64,000 nt of DNA, taken from the NCBI RefSeq assembly GCF_004346845.1, contig NZ_SMGI01000002.1, forward strand, positions 310,001 to 374,000. The letters run 5' to 3'. A program made the translations under genes and the position numbers. Shown here piece by piece: positions 43,166 through 53,050 of the stretch (its first letter is position 1; every line of letters starts with the position of its first letter). The notes beneath the pieces were generated by a model. The model worked only from the letters and a program-made list of their open reading frames with translations. It did no database searches and was not told where the DNA came from. Source of the stretch: Winogradskyella wandonensis. GTDB lineage: Bacteria; Bacteroidota; Bacteroidia; Flavobacteriales; Flavobacteriaceae.

Positions 43166-43870
43166 ATGCAATTAAAAGACAAGCTTCTTGCGCAACGTAT
43201 CTATCTTTTTTTAGGCGCACTTTTCATCACGTCGCTGGTTGTATCCAACCTTATTTTTCAAAAGTTTTTTTATTGGTATCCTTTGGATATCGAAATTTTT
43301 GGCAGTAAACTTTTTGAAATTTCAGTAGGAATTTTACCGTACCCTATTACCTTTTTAATTACAGATTTAATCAGTGAGATTTACGGAAAAAAGCGAGCAA
43401 ATGAAGTGGTGATAGCAGGAATTTTTGCATCATTCTTTTCTATGCTTATTATTTACACCGCCAATACCGTTCCTGCAACATCTTGGTCTCCTGTAAAAGA
43501 TGGCATCTTTACAACAGTATTTGGTAGTACAGCAATAGCAGTTTTTGCAAGTATGATGGCCTATCTTTTAGCTCAGTTTGTAGACATCCAGATTTACCAT
43601 TTCTGGAAAAGACTAACAAAAGGCAAGCACCTTTGGCTTCGTAATAATTTCTCAACCTTTCTGTCGCAGTTTGTAGATACAGCAACTGTACTTATCCTTC
43701 TCTGTAGTTTTGGTAAAATTGAGTGGGACAAGTTTTTAGGATTATTAGTAGCTGGATTCTTATTTAAAGTTCTCATTGCAATCATAGACACACCTTTTCT
43801 CTATTTGGGAGTACATTTGTTTAGAAGGCGATTCAGGCTAAAAGTTAACGAAGAAATTGATTTAGCTTAA
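43166..43870 (+). CDS. yhhQ: Queuosine precursor transporter (YhhQ/QueP family)
   Basis: This 234-residue inner-membrane protein has six hydrophobic segments and belongs to the family that imports 7-cyano-7-deazaguanine or 7-aminomethyl-7-deazaguanine for queuosine tRNA modification. Diagnostic parts are ISVGILPYPITFLITDLISEIYGKKRANEVV near residue 50-80, YHFWKRLTKGKHLWLRNNFSTFLSQFVDTATVLIL near 150-180 and the final basic stretch LFRRRFRLKVNEEIDL. The gene is alone on the plus strand and divergent from folK/dNK, with about 70 bases for two promoters. Confidence 0.92.
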   Translation: MQLKDKLLAQRIYLFLGALFITSLVVSNLIFQKFFYWYPLDIEIFGSKLFEISVGILPYPITFLITDLISEIYGKKRANEVVIAGIFASFFSMLIIYTANTVPATSWSPVKDGIFTTVFGSTAIAVFASMMAYLLAQFVDIQIYHFWKRLTKGKHLWLRNNFSTFLSQFVDTATVLILLCSFGKIEWDKFLGLLVAGFLFKVLIAIIDTPFLYLGVHLFRRRFRLKVNEEIDLA

Positions 43871-43962
43871 AATCTTCTTAAACTTAAGCCCTTAGCGAAC
43901 TTTTCCTCAATAATTTTCGTATACTAATTATCTCTCTATAAATTTTATTAAGAAAAAAAGTA

Positions 43963-46599
43963 ATGAAGAAAGTATTTAAAGTTTTAGGAATATTAGTTTT
44001 AATTTTTCTAGTCTTATTAGTTAGTATTCCTTTCTTTTTAGAATCGAAGATTGATACAATCGTCCAAAACTATGCGGATAAAAATCTAAAGGCAGAACTT
44101 AGTTTTGATGATATTAGCCTAAGCTTAATTAGTAGCTTCCCTAAGGCAGAAATTAGTATTGACAACTTAAAGATTATTACTCAAGCTCCTTTTGAAAACG
44201 AAACGCTGGCAGCTGCTAAGTCCCTTACTTTTGAGATGCCTATAAAAGAGTTGCTTAAAGGATCTGAAGAACCTTTGACTGTTAACGAAATTATCGCCGA
44301 CGAGTTATTATTAACACTTAAAACTAACGCCTCAGGCAATGTTAACTATGATATTGTAAAAGAGACTAACGAAACTTCGGAAAGCTCAAATAGTGAAACT
44401 TCTTCAGATGCGTTTAGCTTCGATATAGAACATTACGAGATTAACAACAGTGCCTTTACCTATATAGACGAAACTACTAATACAAAATTCTACGCAACAG
44501 AGATTAATCATACAGGTAACGGAATTTTTTCAGGCAACCTCTCAGAATTAGACACTAAAACCGATGCAAAAATCAGTTTATCTTCCGAAGATTCCGAGTA
44601 CCTCATAAATAATCTAATAAAATTAGATGCGTTAATCGATTTAGACTTAGAACAAAACAAATACACATTTAAGGATAATAAAGGGTTTATAAATGCCCTT
44701 CCTTTAGAGTTTCAAGGTTATATTCAATTGGTAGAAAAAGGGCAAGAGATAGACATCAGCTTTAAAAATCCCGAGTCGTCCTTTAAAGACTTTCTAGCGG
44801 TTATTCCAAAAGCGTATACCAAAGATATAGCCAATGTTGAAACCACTGGTGACTTTACAGTAAACGGCATAATTAAAGGCTTAGTTTCTGAAGAAACTAT
44901 CCCAACATTAGATATTAAAATCAATTCTAAAAACGCCTCTTTTAAGTATCCTCAATTACCAAAACGTGTAGAAAACATCGTTATTGATGCTTCAGTAAAA
45001 AACACAACTGGAGACATTGATGACACTTATATAGACATCAATCAGCTTAACTTTAAGATTGACGAAGATGTTTTTAAATCCGAAGCACATATTAAAAACC
45101 TAACCAAAAACATTTTGGTCAATGCTGACCTAGATGGCGTACTTAATTTGGCAAATATCACAAAGGCTTACCCTGTTGAGCTAGATAACCAATTGAGCGG
45201 CATACTTAAAGGCAAGCTAAATACGTCTTTTGATATGGATGCGATAGAGACCAACGCCTATCAACGCATTAAAAATAATGGTACAGTCTCTGTCACTGAT
45301 TTTATTTTCTCGTCTGAAGATATTGTAAATCCAATACAAATTAATACCGCCGACATGAGCTTTAAGCCTGGTATGGTGACCTTAAATAAATTTGAAGCCT
45401 TAACAGGGAGAAGCGATTTGTATGCTACAGGAGTTATTAATAATCTTCTTGGCTTTTTACTAAGTGATAAAAAATTGCAAGGCGATTTTAAAGTGACTTC
45501 TGATAATTTTGTGATTTCAGATGTTATGGTTGAAGACGAAACAGTCTCAGACGCATCTAACAAGGTGACATCAGATTCTGAATCTTTAAAAATTCCAGAC
45601 TTTTTAGATTGTGTTATTTATGCCAATGCTAAAAATGTGGTTTACGACAATCTCAATCTAAAAAATGTAAGCGGAAGACTCAAAATTAAAGACCAAAATG
45701 CCAATCTTAGTGATATGACTACAGATTTGTTTGATGGCAAATTAGGCATCTCTGGTAATGTTTCTACAAAAGAAGCCAAACCAAAGTTTGATATGGAATT
45801 GGCCATGCAACAGTTTGACGTTTCCAAATCTTTTAAAGAATTAAAATTATTAAAAGCATTAGCGCCAATCGCCAAAGTTATTCAAGGAAAACTTAACTCT
45901 ACTATAAAATTAAATGGGCTTTTAGATGAAAACTTCTCTCCTGATTTAAGTACAATTTCTGGTGATGCTTTGGCAGAATTATTAACTACAAAGCTATCGG
46001 TTTCACAGAGTAAAATTTTGGAAGGTTTAAGCTCTAAATTCGATTTTATAGATTTTAGTAAACTTGATTTAAAGGACTTAAAAACAAAATTAAGTTTTGA
46101 AAATGGTCAGGTTTCTGTAAAACCTTTTACTATAACCTATAAAGATATTCCCATTGAAATTTCGGGTACACACAGCTTTTCTAACGACATGAATTACAGT
46201 GCTGTTTTGCAAGTTCCTGCAAAATACTTAGGCTCCGATGTAAACAATTTGATTGCAAAAATTAATGATAATGATGTGAATAAAATCACCATTCCTGTTA
46301 CTGCAAATATTGGTGGCACATTTACAAATCCAGATATTAAAACCGATTTATCAAGCGGCGTTTCTAACCTGACTAAACAACTTATTGAAATCCAGAAACA
46401 AAAACTAATAGACAAAGGTTCGGATAAAGTCAATGATTTATTAGGCGGAATTTTAGGCGGCAATACAAAACCGAAAGATTCTACAAAAGTTGATACGACT
46501 AATAAAAAAGCCAATACTACGGTTAAAGAAGGTGTAAAAAATATCTTGGGTGGAATTCTGAAAAAGAAGAAAAAACCACAAGATTCGACTAAAAATTGA
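43963..46599 (+). CDS. AsmA-like envelope protein
   Basis: This 878-residue protein has one N-terminal membrane anchor (VFKVLGILVLIFLVLLVSIPFFL) and a long periplasmic beta-rich body. The N-terminal AsmA segment is ADKNLKAELSFDDISLSLISSFPKAEISIDNLKI; a C-terminal AsmA-like region follows near 560-770 (LKNVSGRLKIKDQNANLSDMTTDLFDGKLGISGNVS). Residues 800-878 are a Lys/Asp/Gly-rich tail with GGILGG repeats. AsmA-like proteins are now viewed as bridges for lipid transport between inner and outer membranes, but the cargo here is not known. It stands alone between yhhQ and rpoD. Confidence 0.88.
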   Translation: MKKVFKVLGILVLIFLVLLVSIPFFLESKIDTIVQNYADKNLKAELSFDDISLSLISSFPKAEISIDNLKIITQAPFENETLAAAKSLTFEMPIKELLKGSEEPLTVNEIIADELLLTLKTNASGNVNYDIVKETNETSESSNSETSSDAFSFDIEHYEINNSAFTYIDETTNTKFYATEINHTGNGIFSGNLSELDTKTDAKISLSSEDSEYLINNLIKLDALIDLDLEQNKYTFKDNKGFINALPLEFQGYIQLVEKGQEIDISFKNPESSFKDFLAVIPKAYTKDIANVETTGDFTVNGIIKGLVSEETIPTLDIKINSKNASFKYPQLPKRVENIVIDASVKNTTGDIDDTYIDINQLNFKIDEDVFKSEAHIKNLTKNILVNADLDGVLNLANITKAYPVELDNQLSGILKGKLNTSFDMDAIETNAYQRIKNNGTVSVTDFIFSSEDIVNPIQINTADMSFKPGMVTLNKFEALTGRSDLYATGVINNLLGFLLSDKKLQGDFKVTSDNFVISDVMVEDETVSDASNKVTSDSESLKIPDFLDCVIYANAKNVVYDNLNLKNVSGRLKIKDQNANLSDMTTDLFDGKLGISGNVSTKEAKPKFDMELAMQQFDVSKSFKELKLLKALAPIAKVIQGKLNSTIKLNGLLDENFSPDLSTISGDALAELLTTKLSVSQSKILEGLSSKFDFIDFSKLDLKDLKTKLSFENGQVSVKPFTITYKDIPIEISGTHSFSNDMNYSAVLQVPAKYLGSDVNNLIAKINDNDVNKITIPVTANIGGTFTNPDIKTDLSSGVSNLTKQLIEIQKQKLIDKGSDKVNDLLGGILGGNTKPKDSTKVDTTNKKANTTVKEGVKNILGGILKKKKKPQDSTKN

Positions 46600-46704
46600 T
46601 GATTTTCGTTCGTTTTTAATCAAAAAGCGTTAAAAACAGCTAAAATTTTGGAATTCTCAGATATTAGAGTATGTTATTAAATGTATTAATTTTAAAAACA
46701 TACT

Positions 46705-47568
46705 ATGAGGCAATTAAAGATTACCAAGCAAGTTACGAATAGAGAAGACAAATCATTAGATAAATATTTACAAGACATTAGTAAAATTCCTCTAATTACA
46801 GCAGACGAAGAGGTAGAACTTGCTCAACAAATAAAAAAAGGTAGTCAACTTGCACTCGATAAATTAACAAAGGCAAATTTAAGATTCGTAGTATCGGTAG
46901 CAAAGCAGTACCAAAACCAAGGTTTAAGATTACCCGATTTAATTAATGAAGGTAACGCAGGTTTGGTCAAAGCAGCAAAGCGCTTTGATGAAACTAGAGG
47001 ATTTAAATTTATTTCATACGCTGTTTGGTGGATAAGACAATCCATACTTCAAGCACTTGCAGAGCAGGCAAGAGTTGTAAGACTTCCGTTAAATAAAATT
47101 GGTACCATCAATAAAATTAGAAAAGCCTACGCCTATTTGGAGCAAGTAAACCAGCGACCACCAAATGCTGAAGAAATTGCAAGAGAATTAGATATGAGCA
47201 TAAGAGAAGTAAAGTCCTCTATGAAAAATTCTGGTCGTCATGTATCCATGGATGCGCCACTTAAGGCAGACGAAGATTTTAGTTTATATGATGTAGTTTC
47301 TGAAAAAGATTCTCCTAAACCAGATAAAAGTCTTATGGCAGAGTCTCTTAATACAGAAATTGAGCGCGCTTTAAATACCCTTCCAGAAAAGGAAAGTCAA
47401 GTTATAAAAATGTGCTATGGCATTGGCGAAAAGCATCCTATGACTTTAGAAGAAATAGGACAAACCTTTGATTTAACGAGAGAACGCATAAGACAAATAA
47501 GAGAAAAAGGAATTCGTCGCTTAAGACAAACAAGTAGAAACAAAGTTTTAAAAACATATTTAGGATAG
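46705..47568 (+). CDS. rpoD: Primary RNA polymerase sigma factor
   Basis: This 287-residue protein is the Bacteroidota housekeeping sigma-70 factor. It lacks region 1.1 and starts with the typical [14 protein letters not shown]. Region 1.2 is [27 protein letters not shown], and region 2 includes [56 protein letters not shown]. Region 3 follows, and region 4 holds the -33 binding helix-turn-helix [29 protein letters not shown]. It recognises the TAnnTTTG promoters seen in this window. rpsU follows after about 100 bases with its own promoter. Confidence 0.97.
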   Translation: MRQLKITKQVTNREDKSLDKYLQDISKIPLITADEEVELAQQIKKGSQLALDKLTKANLRFVVSVAKQYQNQGLRLPDLINEGNAGLVKAAKRFDETRGFKFISYAVWWIRQSILQALAEQARVVRLPLNKIGTINKIRKAYAYLEQVNQRPPNAEEIARELDMSIREVKSSMKNSGRHVSMDAPLKADEDFSLYDVVSEKDSPKPDKSLMAESLNTEIERALNTLPEKESQVIKMCYGIGEKHPMTLEEIGQTFDLTRERIRQIREKGIRRLRQTSRNKVLKTYLG

Positions 47569-47625
47569 CACTCTCATTCCTAGTAAAAAAAACAGCTTTT
47601 TTTAACGTAATTTAAAAAGTTGTAT

Positions 47626-47633
47626 TATCTTTG
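47626..47633 (+). promoter_or_regulatory. -7 promoter element of rpsU
   Basis: TATCTTTG exactly fits TAnnTTTG and is followed by CACAC. It lies 37 bases before the rpsU ATG. The -33 position holds only a T/A-rich stretch. Confidence 0.6.
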
Positions 47634-47669
47634 CACACTCTTTAGTAAATAGACAATACAAAACACGAT

Positions 47670-47864
47670 ATGATTAAAATAGAAATCAAGGAAGGCGAAA
47701 ACATTGAAAGAGCTCTTAAAAGATACAAGCGTAAGCACAGAAATGTGCAAATTATGCAAAACTTAAGAGAGTCTCGTTATTTTACAAAACCTTCTGTTAA
47801 GCGTAGAAGAGAAATCCAAAAAGCGGAGTATATTCAAAGATTAAGAGACGCAGAAAACATATAA
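47670..47864 (+). CDS. rpsU: 30S ribosomal protein S21
   Basis: This 64-residue basic protein is S21, a late-assembling small-subunit protein near the anti-Shine-Dalgarno end of 16S rRNA. It has the family pattern IEIKEGENIERALKRYKRKHRN, then RESRYFTKPSVKRRREIQKAEY. It has its own clear promoter element and a strong terminator, so it is transcribed apart from rpoD. In Bacteroidota, S21 has been implicated in handling of mRNAs without Shine-Dalgarno sequences, which fits the lack of such sites in most genes here. Confidence 0.97.
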   Translation: MIKIEIKEGENIERALKRYKRKHRNVQIMQNLRESRYFTKPSVKRRREIQKAEYIQRLRDAENI

Positions 47865-47886
47865 GTTTTTATATTACTATAAAATT

Positions 47887-47914
47887 AAAAGCGACCAAAT
47901 AGGTCGCTTTTTTT
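47887..47914 (+). terminator. Intrinsic terminator of rpsU
   Basis: AAAAGCGACC and GGTCGCTTTT form a perfect 10-bp stem with a 5-base loop, and a run of seven or more T residues overlaps the right arm. A-runs on the left arm could also serve the convergent small membrane protein gene. Confidence 0.92.
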
Positions 47915-47943
47915 GTGTTCAAATTGTCTAAACAACTTGCGCA

Positions 47944-48207
47944 CTACCTGAATTTTTCTTCTTCATTTTCTGCTTTAACTTCTACGGGTTGTATTGGTCG
48001 GTCCTCATAGAAGTGTTCAAAAGTTTTATCAGTTTCATAATCGTCTGTCAATACTTTGTAAACCATTAAAACTACCAATATTTGTCCTGCTACCGTTAGA
48101 TAAAACACCCAATTAAAAGGAAAACCCATAGCGCACATCACCATTATCGTAACTAACAACAAGGTGGTTATCGTAACATATACCATTGGAGATACTTTCT
48201 TCATCAT
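47944..48207 (-). CDS. Small two-helix membrane protein
   Basis: This 87-residue protein has two hydrophobic helices (about 7-27 and 32-52) followed by an acidic cytoplasmic or periplasmic tail (TDDYETDKTFEHFYEDRPIQPVEVKAENEEEKFR). I do not recognise the family. The charge pattern and the clean start codon suggest a genuine gene. It lies between the convergent rpsU terminator and the DUF2797 gene, which is on the same strand and ends 71 bases upstream of this start, so the pair could share a transcript. Confidence 0.65.
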   Translation of the reverse strand: MMKKVSPMVYVTITTLLLVTIMVMCAMGFPFNWVFYLTVAGQILVVLMVYKVLTDDYETDKTFEHFYEDRPIQPVEVKAENEEEKFR

Positions 48208-48278
48208 TACTTTTTTGTCTAAATTAATTTAAAAAAAGTTAAACAAAAAGCAATTTAACGCATTTATAACACCTAGTT

Positions 48279-49070
48279 TTATATAATAACCTCTACGACC
48301 AATCCTTCGTTAGCTCGAATATTAAAAACAGTATCGTCTTCAAAAATGAAATATTGCCCTTTTACGCCAACCAGCTTACCAGAATAACGTCCCTCTTTTT
48401 TTAGGTTCAAACTTTTAGGCTTTTCTGGATATTGATGTACAGGAAAATGAAGTTGAGTTTCCTCGTTATAGTCAATAAAATAGCCTTTTGCTTCTTCGGG
48501 AATGTGAATTTTAAGTCGCTCTCGCCATGCTTTTAAGTCTTCATCTGCATTGTCATTTCTCAACATTTTTCGCCAATTAGTCTTATCTGCCACGTAATCT
48601 TTCAAGGCTACTTCTGTAATGCCTGCCAAATATCTATTTGGCACCTCGACAATTTCTATAGCCTCATGCGCACCTTGGTCTATCCAACGTGTAGGCACCT
48701 GACTTTTTCTTGTCACACCGACCTTAACATTACTAGAATTCGCCAAATAAACGATATGTGGTTGAAGCTGTATTTTTTTTTCGTAGTCCAAATCTCGGTC
48801 TTCTTTGTCTAGATGTGCAGTACTTAATTCGGGGCGCATAATCCAATCGCCTGCGCTAGGCATATCAAAAAAACAACTTTTACAAAACCCTTGCCGATAT
48901 ATGTCTTTTTGTAAACCACAGCTTAGACACTCTTCGCCCACGTACTTAATTTCAATAAACTTATCCAATAACTGATTAACGTGGATAAAATCGTTCTTAA
49001 ATACTAAATAATACTGAATTGGATTTTGAAACTCAGTTTGCATTTTAGTAAGCACACCGCTGTAAACCAT
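48279..49070 (-). CDS. DUF2797 family protein
   Basis: This 263-residue cytoplasmic protein matches the DUF2797 family. It has a zinc-ribbon-like cysteine set, ECLSCG (52-57) and CKSC (68-71), followed by HIVYLANSSNVKVGVTRKSQVPTRWIDQGAHEA, which resembles the core of a GIY-YIG-type fold, and a C-terminal beta domain ending IRANEGLVVEVII. The biochemical role is not known. It is divergent from the GH3-family gene, and that neighbourhood recurs in flavobacteria as far as I recall. Confidence 0.8.
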   Translation of the reverse strand: MVYSGVLTKMQTEFQNPIQYYLVFKNDFIHVNQLLDKFIEIKYVGEECLSCGLQKDIYRQGFCKSCFFDMPSAGDWIMRPELSTAHLDKEDRDLDYEKKIQLQPHIVYLANSSNVKVGVTRKSQVPTRWIDQGAHEAIEIVEVPNRYLAGITEVALKDYVADKTNWRKMLRNDNADEDLKAWRERLKIHIPEEAKGYFIDYNEETQLHFPVHQYPEKPKSLNLKKEGRYSGKLVGVKGQYFIFEDDTVFNIRANEGLVVEVII

Positions 49071-49162
49071 AACAAAATTTTCTTAATTTTAGCTTTTAGT
49101 ATTAATTACCAACCAAACGTATTATTGCCTAATGCCGTTTAACGGCTAAAGATAACCAATCC

Positions 49163-50677
49163 ATGCCAATTCCTATAGTCAATTCCATTGCTTCGTGGTT
49201 TTTAAAAAAACGGTTTCACCAGATTGAATTGTTTCTAAAATACCCTCACGATGTCCAAAACGAATTACTTTTTAGCCTCTTAAAATTTGCCAAGGACACA
49301 GAAGTTGGAAAACAATACGATTTTGCCTCTATAAAGTCTTATGAAGAATTTAATCGCCGTCTACCTATCGTAAATTATGAAGGCATTCAGGCACAGATTG
49401 AGCGTTCTAGACAGGGCGAACAAAATATTTTTTGGCCAAAACCAATAAAATGGTTTGCCAAATCTAGTGGTACAACAAATGCAAAGAGTAAGTTTATTCC
49501 TGTAAGTACAGAATCTCTCGAGGATTGCCACTATGCGGCAAGTAAAGATTTACTTTGTATGTATCTAAACAATAATCCTGAATCGCAGCTTTTCACAGGA
49601 AAAAGTTTAAGATTAGGTGGCAGCAAAGAACTTTATAAGGAAAACGGAACTATTTTTGGAGACTTATCGGCGATACTAATAGACAATATGCCGTTTTGGG
49701 CAGAGTTTAGCAGCACGCCAAGTAGTAAGGTCTCTTTAATGAGCGAATGGGAAGCCAAAATGCAAGCCATCGTTAACGAAACTATTAACGAGAATGTAAC
49801 CAGTTTAGCAGGTGTACCTTCTTGGATGTTGGTGTTACTAAATAATGTGTTAGAAGAAACAGGAAAAGATAATCTATTTGATATTTGGCCAAATCTCGAA
49901 GTGTATTTTCATGGCGGTGTAAGCTTTAATCCGTACATCGAACAGTATCGGTCTATCTTACCTGGCAGAACATTTAAATACTATGAAATCTATAATGCCT
50001 CTGAAGGTTTCTTTGCAATACAAGACAAAAACTACTCTGGCGATTTATTGCTTATGCTAGACTATGGTATTTTTTATGAATTTATCCCAATGGAAACCTA
50101 TGGCACATCCGAAGAAAAAGTGATACCACTAAGCGCGGTAGAACTCGATAAAAACTATGCTGTAATAATAACCACCAATGCTGGTTTGTGGCGTTATAAG
50201 ATTGGTGATACCGTAAGATTTGTAAGCCTTAGCCCATATAGAATAAAAGTATCTGGACGGACCAAACATCACATCAATGCATTTGGCGAGGAACTGATTA
50301 TAGAAAATGCAGAAGATGCTCTGAAAAAAGTATGCAAACGAACAGGAGCAGAAATTGTAGATTATACAGCAGCTCCAATTTTTATGCAAGGCAAAGAAAA
50401 GGGAGCTCATGAATGGCTAATTGAATTTAAAACACCACCTGAGAATTTTAATTATTTTTCCGAATTGTTTGACAATGCACTTAAAGCGCTTAATTCTGAT
50501 TATGAGGCAAAGCGCTACAACAATATGACGCTTAAAAAACCTACCATTCATCAAGCGCGACCAAATTTATTTTACGATTGGTTAAAACAGAATGATAAGT
50601 TAGGCGGACAACACAAGGTGCCTCGGTTATCAAATTCTCGAGATTATTTAGATGAACTTCTAAGACTAAATTCGTAA
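49163..50677 (+). CDS. GH3 auxin-responsive-promoter family adenylate-forming protein
   Basis: This 504-residue protein belongs to the GH3 superfamily, named after plant enzymes that adenylate hormone acids and join them to amino acids. The name is unrelated to glycoside hydrolase family 3. Motifs include the ATP-binding WFAKSSGTTNAKSKFIPVS (near 95-112), YFHGGVSFNPY, FKYYEIYNASEGFFAIQD (near 270-287), and GLWRYKIGDTVRFVSLSPYRIKVSGRTKHHINAFGEELI. The bacterial substrate is unknown, and proteins of this kind are common in Bacteroidota. The gene is single, with a shared terminator before convergent clpX. Confidence 0.9.
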   Translation: MPIPIVNSIASWFLKKRFHQIELFLKYPHDVQNELLFSLLKFAKDTEVGKQYDFASIKSYEEFNRRLPIVNYEGIQAQIERSRQGEQNIFWPKPIKWFAKSSGTTNAKSKFIPVSTESLEDCHYAASKDLLCMYLNNNPESQLFTGKSLRLGGSKELYKENGTIFGDLSAILIDNMPFWAEFSSTPSSKVSLMSEWEAKMQAIVNETINENVTSLAGVPSWMLVLLNNVLEETGKDNLFDIWPNLEVYFHGGVSFNPYIEQYRSILPGRTFKYYEIYNASEGFFAIQDKNYSGDLLLMLDYGIFYEFIPMETYGTSEEKVIPLSAVELDKNYAVIITTNAGLWRYKIGDTVRFVSLSPYRIKVSGRTKHHINAFGEELIIENAEDALKKVCKRTGAEIVDYTAAPIFMQGKEKGAHEWLIEFKTPPENFNYFSELFDNALKALNSDYEAKRYNNMTLKKPTIHQARPNLFYDWLKQNDKLGGQHKVPRLSNSRDYLDELLRLNS

Positions 50678-50822
50678 CCGTTTATCCCGATTTTGAACTC
50701 ATTTATAATTTATATCGAAAAATAACAACGCCTTGTCTAATTTGATTTGAAGAATACAAACTTAAATCTATATTGCTACTAATATCAGCCGCTTATATTT
50801 AGTATTGATTAATCCAAAGCAT

Positions 50823-50850
50823 AAAAAACCCAGACCTTTGTCTGGGTTTT
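50823..50850. terminator. Bidirectional terminator between the GH3-family gene and clpX
   Basis: AAAACCCAGAC and GTCTGGGTTTT form a perfect 11-bp stem with a CTTT loop. A-rich and T-rich flanks allow function on both strands. It serves the convergent GH3-family gene and clpX. Confidence 0.92.
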
Positions 50851-50875
50851 CTTATTGTCTTAGACTATTTAAATA

Positions 50876-52108
50876 TTAAGAAACTGCCTTTAATTTCTTA
50901 AGTGTAGATTTTGTCAACTTTTCTTCCGCATAAGCTTTTGTAACATTGAGTTTTGTTTCATCAGAACCTGGCAAATGAAACATCGCATCTGTTAGAATCT
51001 CTTCACAAAGTGAACGTAATCCTCTCGCGCCTAATTTGTATTCGATGGCCTTATCTACAATAAATTGCAAAGCACCGTCAGTAATATTTAAATCAACATC
51101 GTCCATTGCAAACAGCTTTTTGTACTGCTTTACAATAGCATTTTTCGGCTCTGTTAATATGGCCCTTAAGGTTTTAGAATCTAGTGGATCCATATGCGTT
51201 AAGACTGGTAAACGGCCAATAATTTCTGGGATTAAACCAAAATCTTTTAAATCCTTTGGAATAATGTACTGTAGTATATTATCGTTATCTACATTATCAT
51301 CGGAGTTAATAGAGCTGTAACCGATGGCTTGCATATTTAAACGCTTAGTAATAACACGTTCTATACCATCAAAAGCACCGCCAGCTATAAACAAAATGTG
51401 CTCTGTATTAACTTCTATAAATTTTTGGTCTGGGTGCTTTCGTCCTCCTTTTGGTGGTACGTTAACAACGGTTCCTTCTAATAATTTTAATAACGCTTGC
51501 TGAACGCCTTCTCCAGAAACATCTCTAGTGATTGATGGATTATCGCTCTTACGCGCAATCTTATCGATTTCGTCGATAAAAACAATGCCTTTTTCAGCCT
51601 TTTCTAAATTATAATCTGCAGCTTGTAGTAATCTGGTTAAAATACTCTCTACATCTTCTCCAACGTAACCAGCCTCGGTTAAAACCGTAGCATCTACAAT
51701 TGCTAAAGGTACATTAAGCATTCTAGCAATAGTTTTTGCCATAAGTGTTTTTCCTGTACCGGTTTGCCCAACCATGATAATATTACTCTTTTGTATTTCG
51801 ATATCATCATCTGTTGGTGGCTGTAATAAACGCTTATAATGATTGTATACCGCAACAGACATAACACGTTTTGTATATTCTTGTCCTATGATATATTCGT
51901 CTAAAAAAGCCTTTATTTCTTTTGGTTTTTTTAGCATTAGCTCTGCACTGAGCTCTGCATTGGACCCTTGCTTGGATTCTTCTATAACAATACCATTGGC
52001 TTGCGTTATACAACGATCGCAAATATGCGCATCTAATCCCGCAATAAGCAAATTGGTTTCTGGCTTTTTCCTACCACAAAAACTACATTCTAATTCTTCT
52101 TTTGCCAT
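50876..52108 (-). CDS. clpX: ATP-dependent Clp protease ATP-binding subunit ClpX
   Basis: ClpX unfolds tagged proteins and feeds them to ClpP. The 410-residue protein has the N-terminal zinc-binding domain ([10 protein letters not shown] ... ICDRC, four cysteines), Walker [14 protein letters not shown], the GYVGEDVES pore loop, Walker [11 protein letters not shown], and the sensor and C-terminal domains ([26 protein letters not shown]). The IGF loop needed for ClpP docking is not the classic IGF, but a [10 protein letters not shown] region precedes the position. It follows clpP after a gap of 179 bases containing two palindromes, so it may have its own promoter. Confidence 0.97.
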   Translation of the reverse strand: MAKEELECSFCGRKKPETNLLIAGLDAHICDRCITQANGIVIEESKQGSNAELSAELMLKKPKEIKAFLDEYIIGQEYTKRVMSVAVYNHYKRLLQPPTDDDIEIQKSNIIMVGQTGTGKTLMAKTIARMLNVPLAIVDATVLTEAGYVGEDVESILTRLLQAADYNLEKAEKGIVFIDEIDKIARKSDNPSITRDVSGEGVQQALLKLLEGTVVNVPPKGGRKHPDQKFIEVNTEHILFIAGGAFDGIERVITKRLNMQAIGYSSINSDDNVDNDNILQYIIPKDLKDFGLIPEIIGRLPVLTHMDPLDSKTLRAILTEPKNAIVKQYKKLFAMDDVDLNITDGALQFIVDKAIEYKLGARGLRSLCEEILTDAMFHLPGSDETKLNVTKAYAEEKLTKSTLKKLKAVS

Positions 52109-52123
52109 TTAAACTTTGTTTAG

Positions 52124-52141
52124 TTTCCGCATGAGCGGAAA
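52124..52141. repeat. Palindrome in the clpP-clpX gap
   Basis: TTTCCGC-ATGA-GCGGAAA is a perfect 7-bp inverted repeat 16 bases upstream of the clpX start on the minus strand. It may be a regulatory site, a hairpin in the clpX leader, or a dispersed repeat; sequence alone does not decide. Confidence 0.5.
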
Positions 52142-52226
52142 TCTCTATTTTAATTTGAAACTGAAAGTTTAAGGCTATAAGCTTTTAAACTGTCAATTAT
52201 AATTTGATAATCTTAAAATGTTTCTC

Positions 52227-52242
52227 TCCCGAAGTTTCGGGA
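52227..52242. repeat. Palindrome downstream of clpP
   Basis: TCCCGAA-GT-TTCGGGA is a perfect 7-bp inverted repeat about 45 bases after the clpP stop on the minus strand. The adjoining ATGTCACTCG makes it look like a dispersed Bacteroidota intergenic repeat. There is no T-run on the minus strand, so termination is uncertain. Confidence 0.5.
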
Positions 52243-52287
52243 TGTCACTCGAAAATAAATTTATTTATTTGTCGAATTAAGTGAAAT

Positions 52288-52962
52288 TTACTTTGCTCCC
52301 AAAACTTCGTCAATCATTCCGTAAGCCAATGCTTCATCAGACTTCATCCAATAATCTCGGTCAGAGTCTTTTTCTACTTGCTCATAAGGCTTCCCTGAAT
52401 GAGTTGAAATAATATTATACAATTCTTCTTTTACTTTAATAGTTTCTCGAACAGCAATTTCCATGTCCGAGACTTGCCCCTGTGTACCACTCATGGGTTG
52501 ATGAATCATTACCCTAGAATGTTTTAGTGCAGAGCGTTTTCCTTTCTGCCCTGCACATAATAATACGGCTGCCATAGATGCTGCAATACCTGTACAAATG
52601 GTAGCTACGTCTGGTTTTACGAATTGCATCGTATCATAAATTCCTAAACCAGCGTACACTGAACCTCCTGGCGAATTGATATAAATTTGAATATCCTTTG
52701 ATGCATCTACACTTTGTAAGAATAATAATTGTGCTTGAATAATATTAGCCACCTGGTCGTTGACGCCAGTGCCCAAAAATATAATACGATCCATCATAAG
52801 ACGTGAGAATACATCGAAGATAGCGATGTTCATCTGACGCTCTTCAATGATATTTGGCGTTAGATTAGTAGGATACATACTTTGTATAATCTTACTGTAG
52901 TAATTACTATTTATTCCTTGATCTTTGGTTGCAAATTTTTCAAATTCTTTTCCGAAATCCAT
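52288..52962 (-). CDS. clpP: ATP-dependent Clp protease proteolytic subunit
   Basis: ClpP forms the 14-subunit proteolytic barrel that degrades substrates delivered by ClpX. The 224-residue protein has the full family sequence: RIIFLGTGVNDQVANIIQAQLLFLQ, INSPGGSVYAGLGIYDTMQ, catalytic serine in ICTGIAASMAAVLL, catalytic histidine in HSRVMIHQPMSGTQG, and the aspartate in the later KDSDRDYWMKSDEALAYGMIDEVL segment. The N-terminus is about 25 residues longer than the mature protein of most species and may be processed. It lies between tig and clpX, the standard order. Confidence 0.98.
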   Translation of the reverse strand: MDFGKEFEKFATKDQGINSNYYSKIIQSMYPTNLTPNIIEERQMNIAIFDVFSRLMMDRIIFLGTGVNDQVANIIQAQLLFLQSVDASKDIQIYINSPGGSVYAGLGIYDTMQFVKPDVATICTGIAASMAAVLLCAGQKGKRSALKHSRVMIHQPMSGTQGQVSDMEIAVRETIKVKEELYNIISTHSGKPYEQVEKDSDRDYWMKSDEALAYGMIDEVLGAK

Positions 52963-52991
52963 ATGTTATAATCTGTTTATCGTTTAAATTA

Positions 52992-53025
52992 TTAAGGCGC
53001 AAAATCAATCGATTTTACGCCTTAA
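52992..53025 (-). terminator. Hairpin between tig and clpP
   Basis: TTAAGGCG-C-AAAATC and GATTTT-A-CGCCTTAA form a 14-bp stem with one mismatch and a 4-base loop. On the minus strand it lies just after tig and before clpP. Only a weak T-rich tail follows, so partial termination or mRNA processing is likely. Confidence 0.65.
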
Positions 53026-53050
53026 AGATACAATTTATATTGCTAAATGA

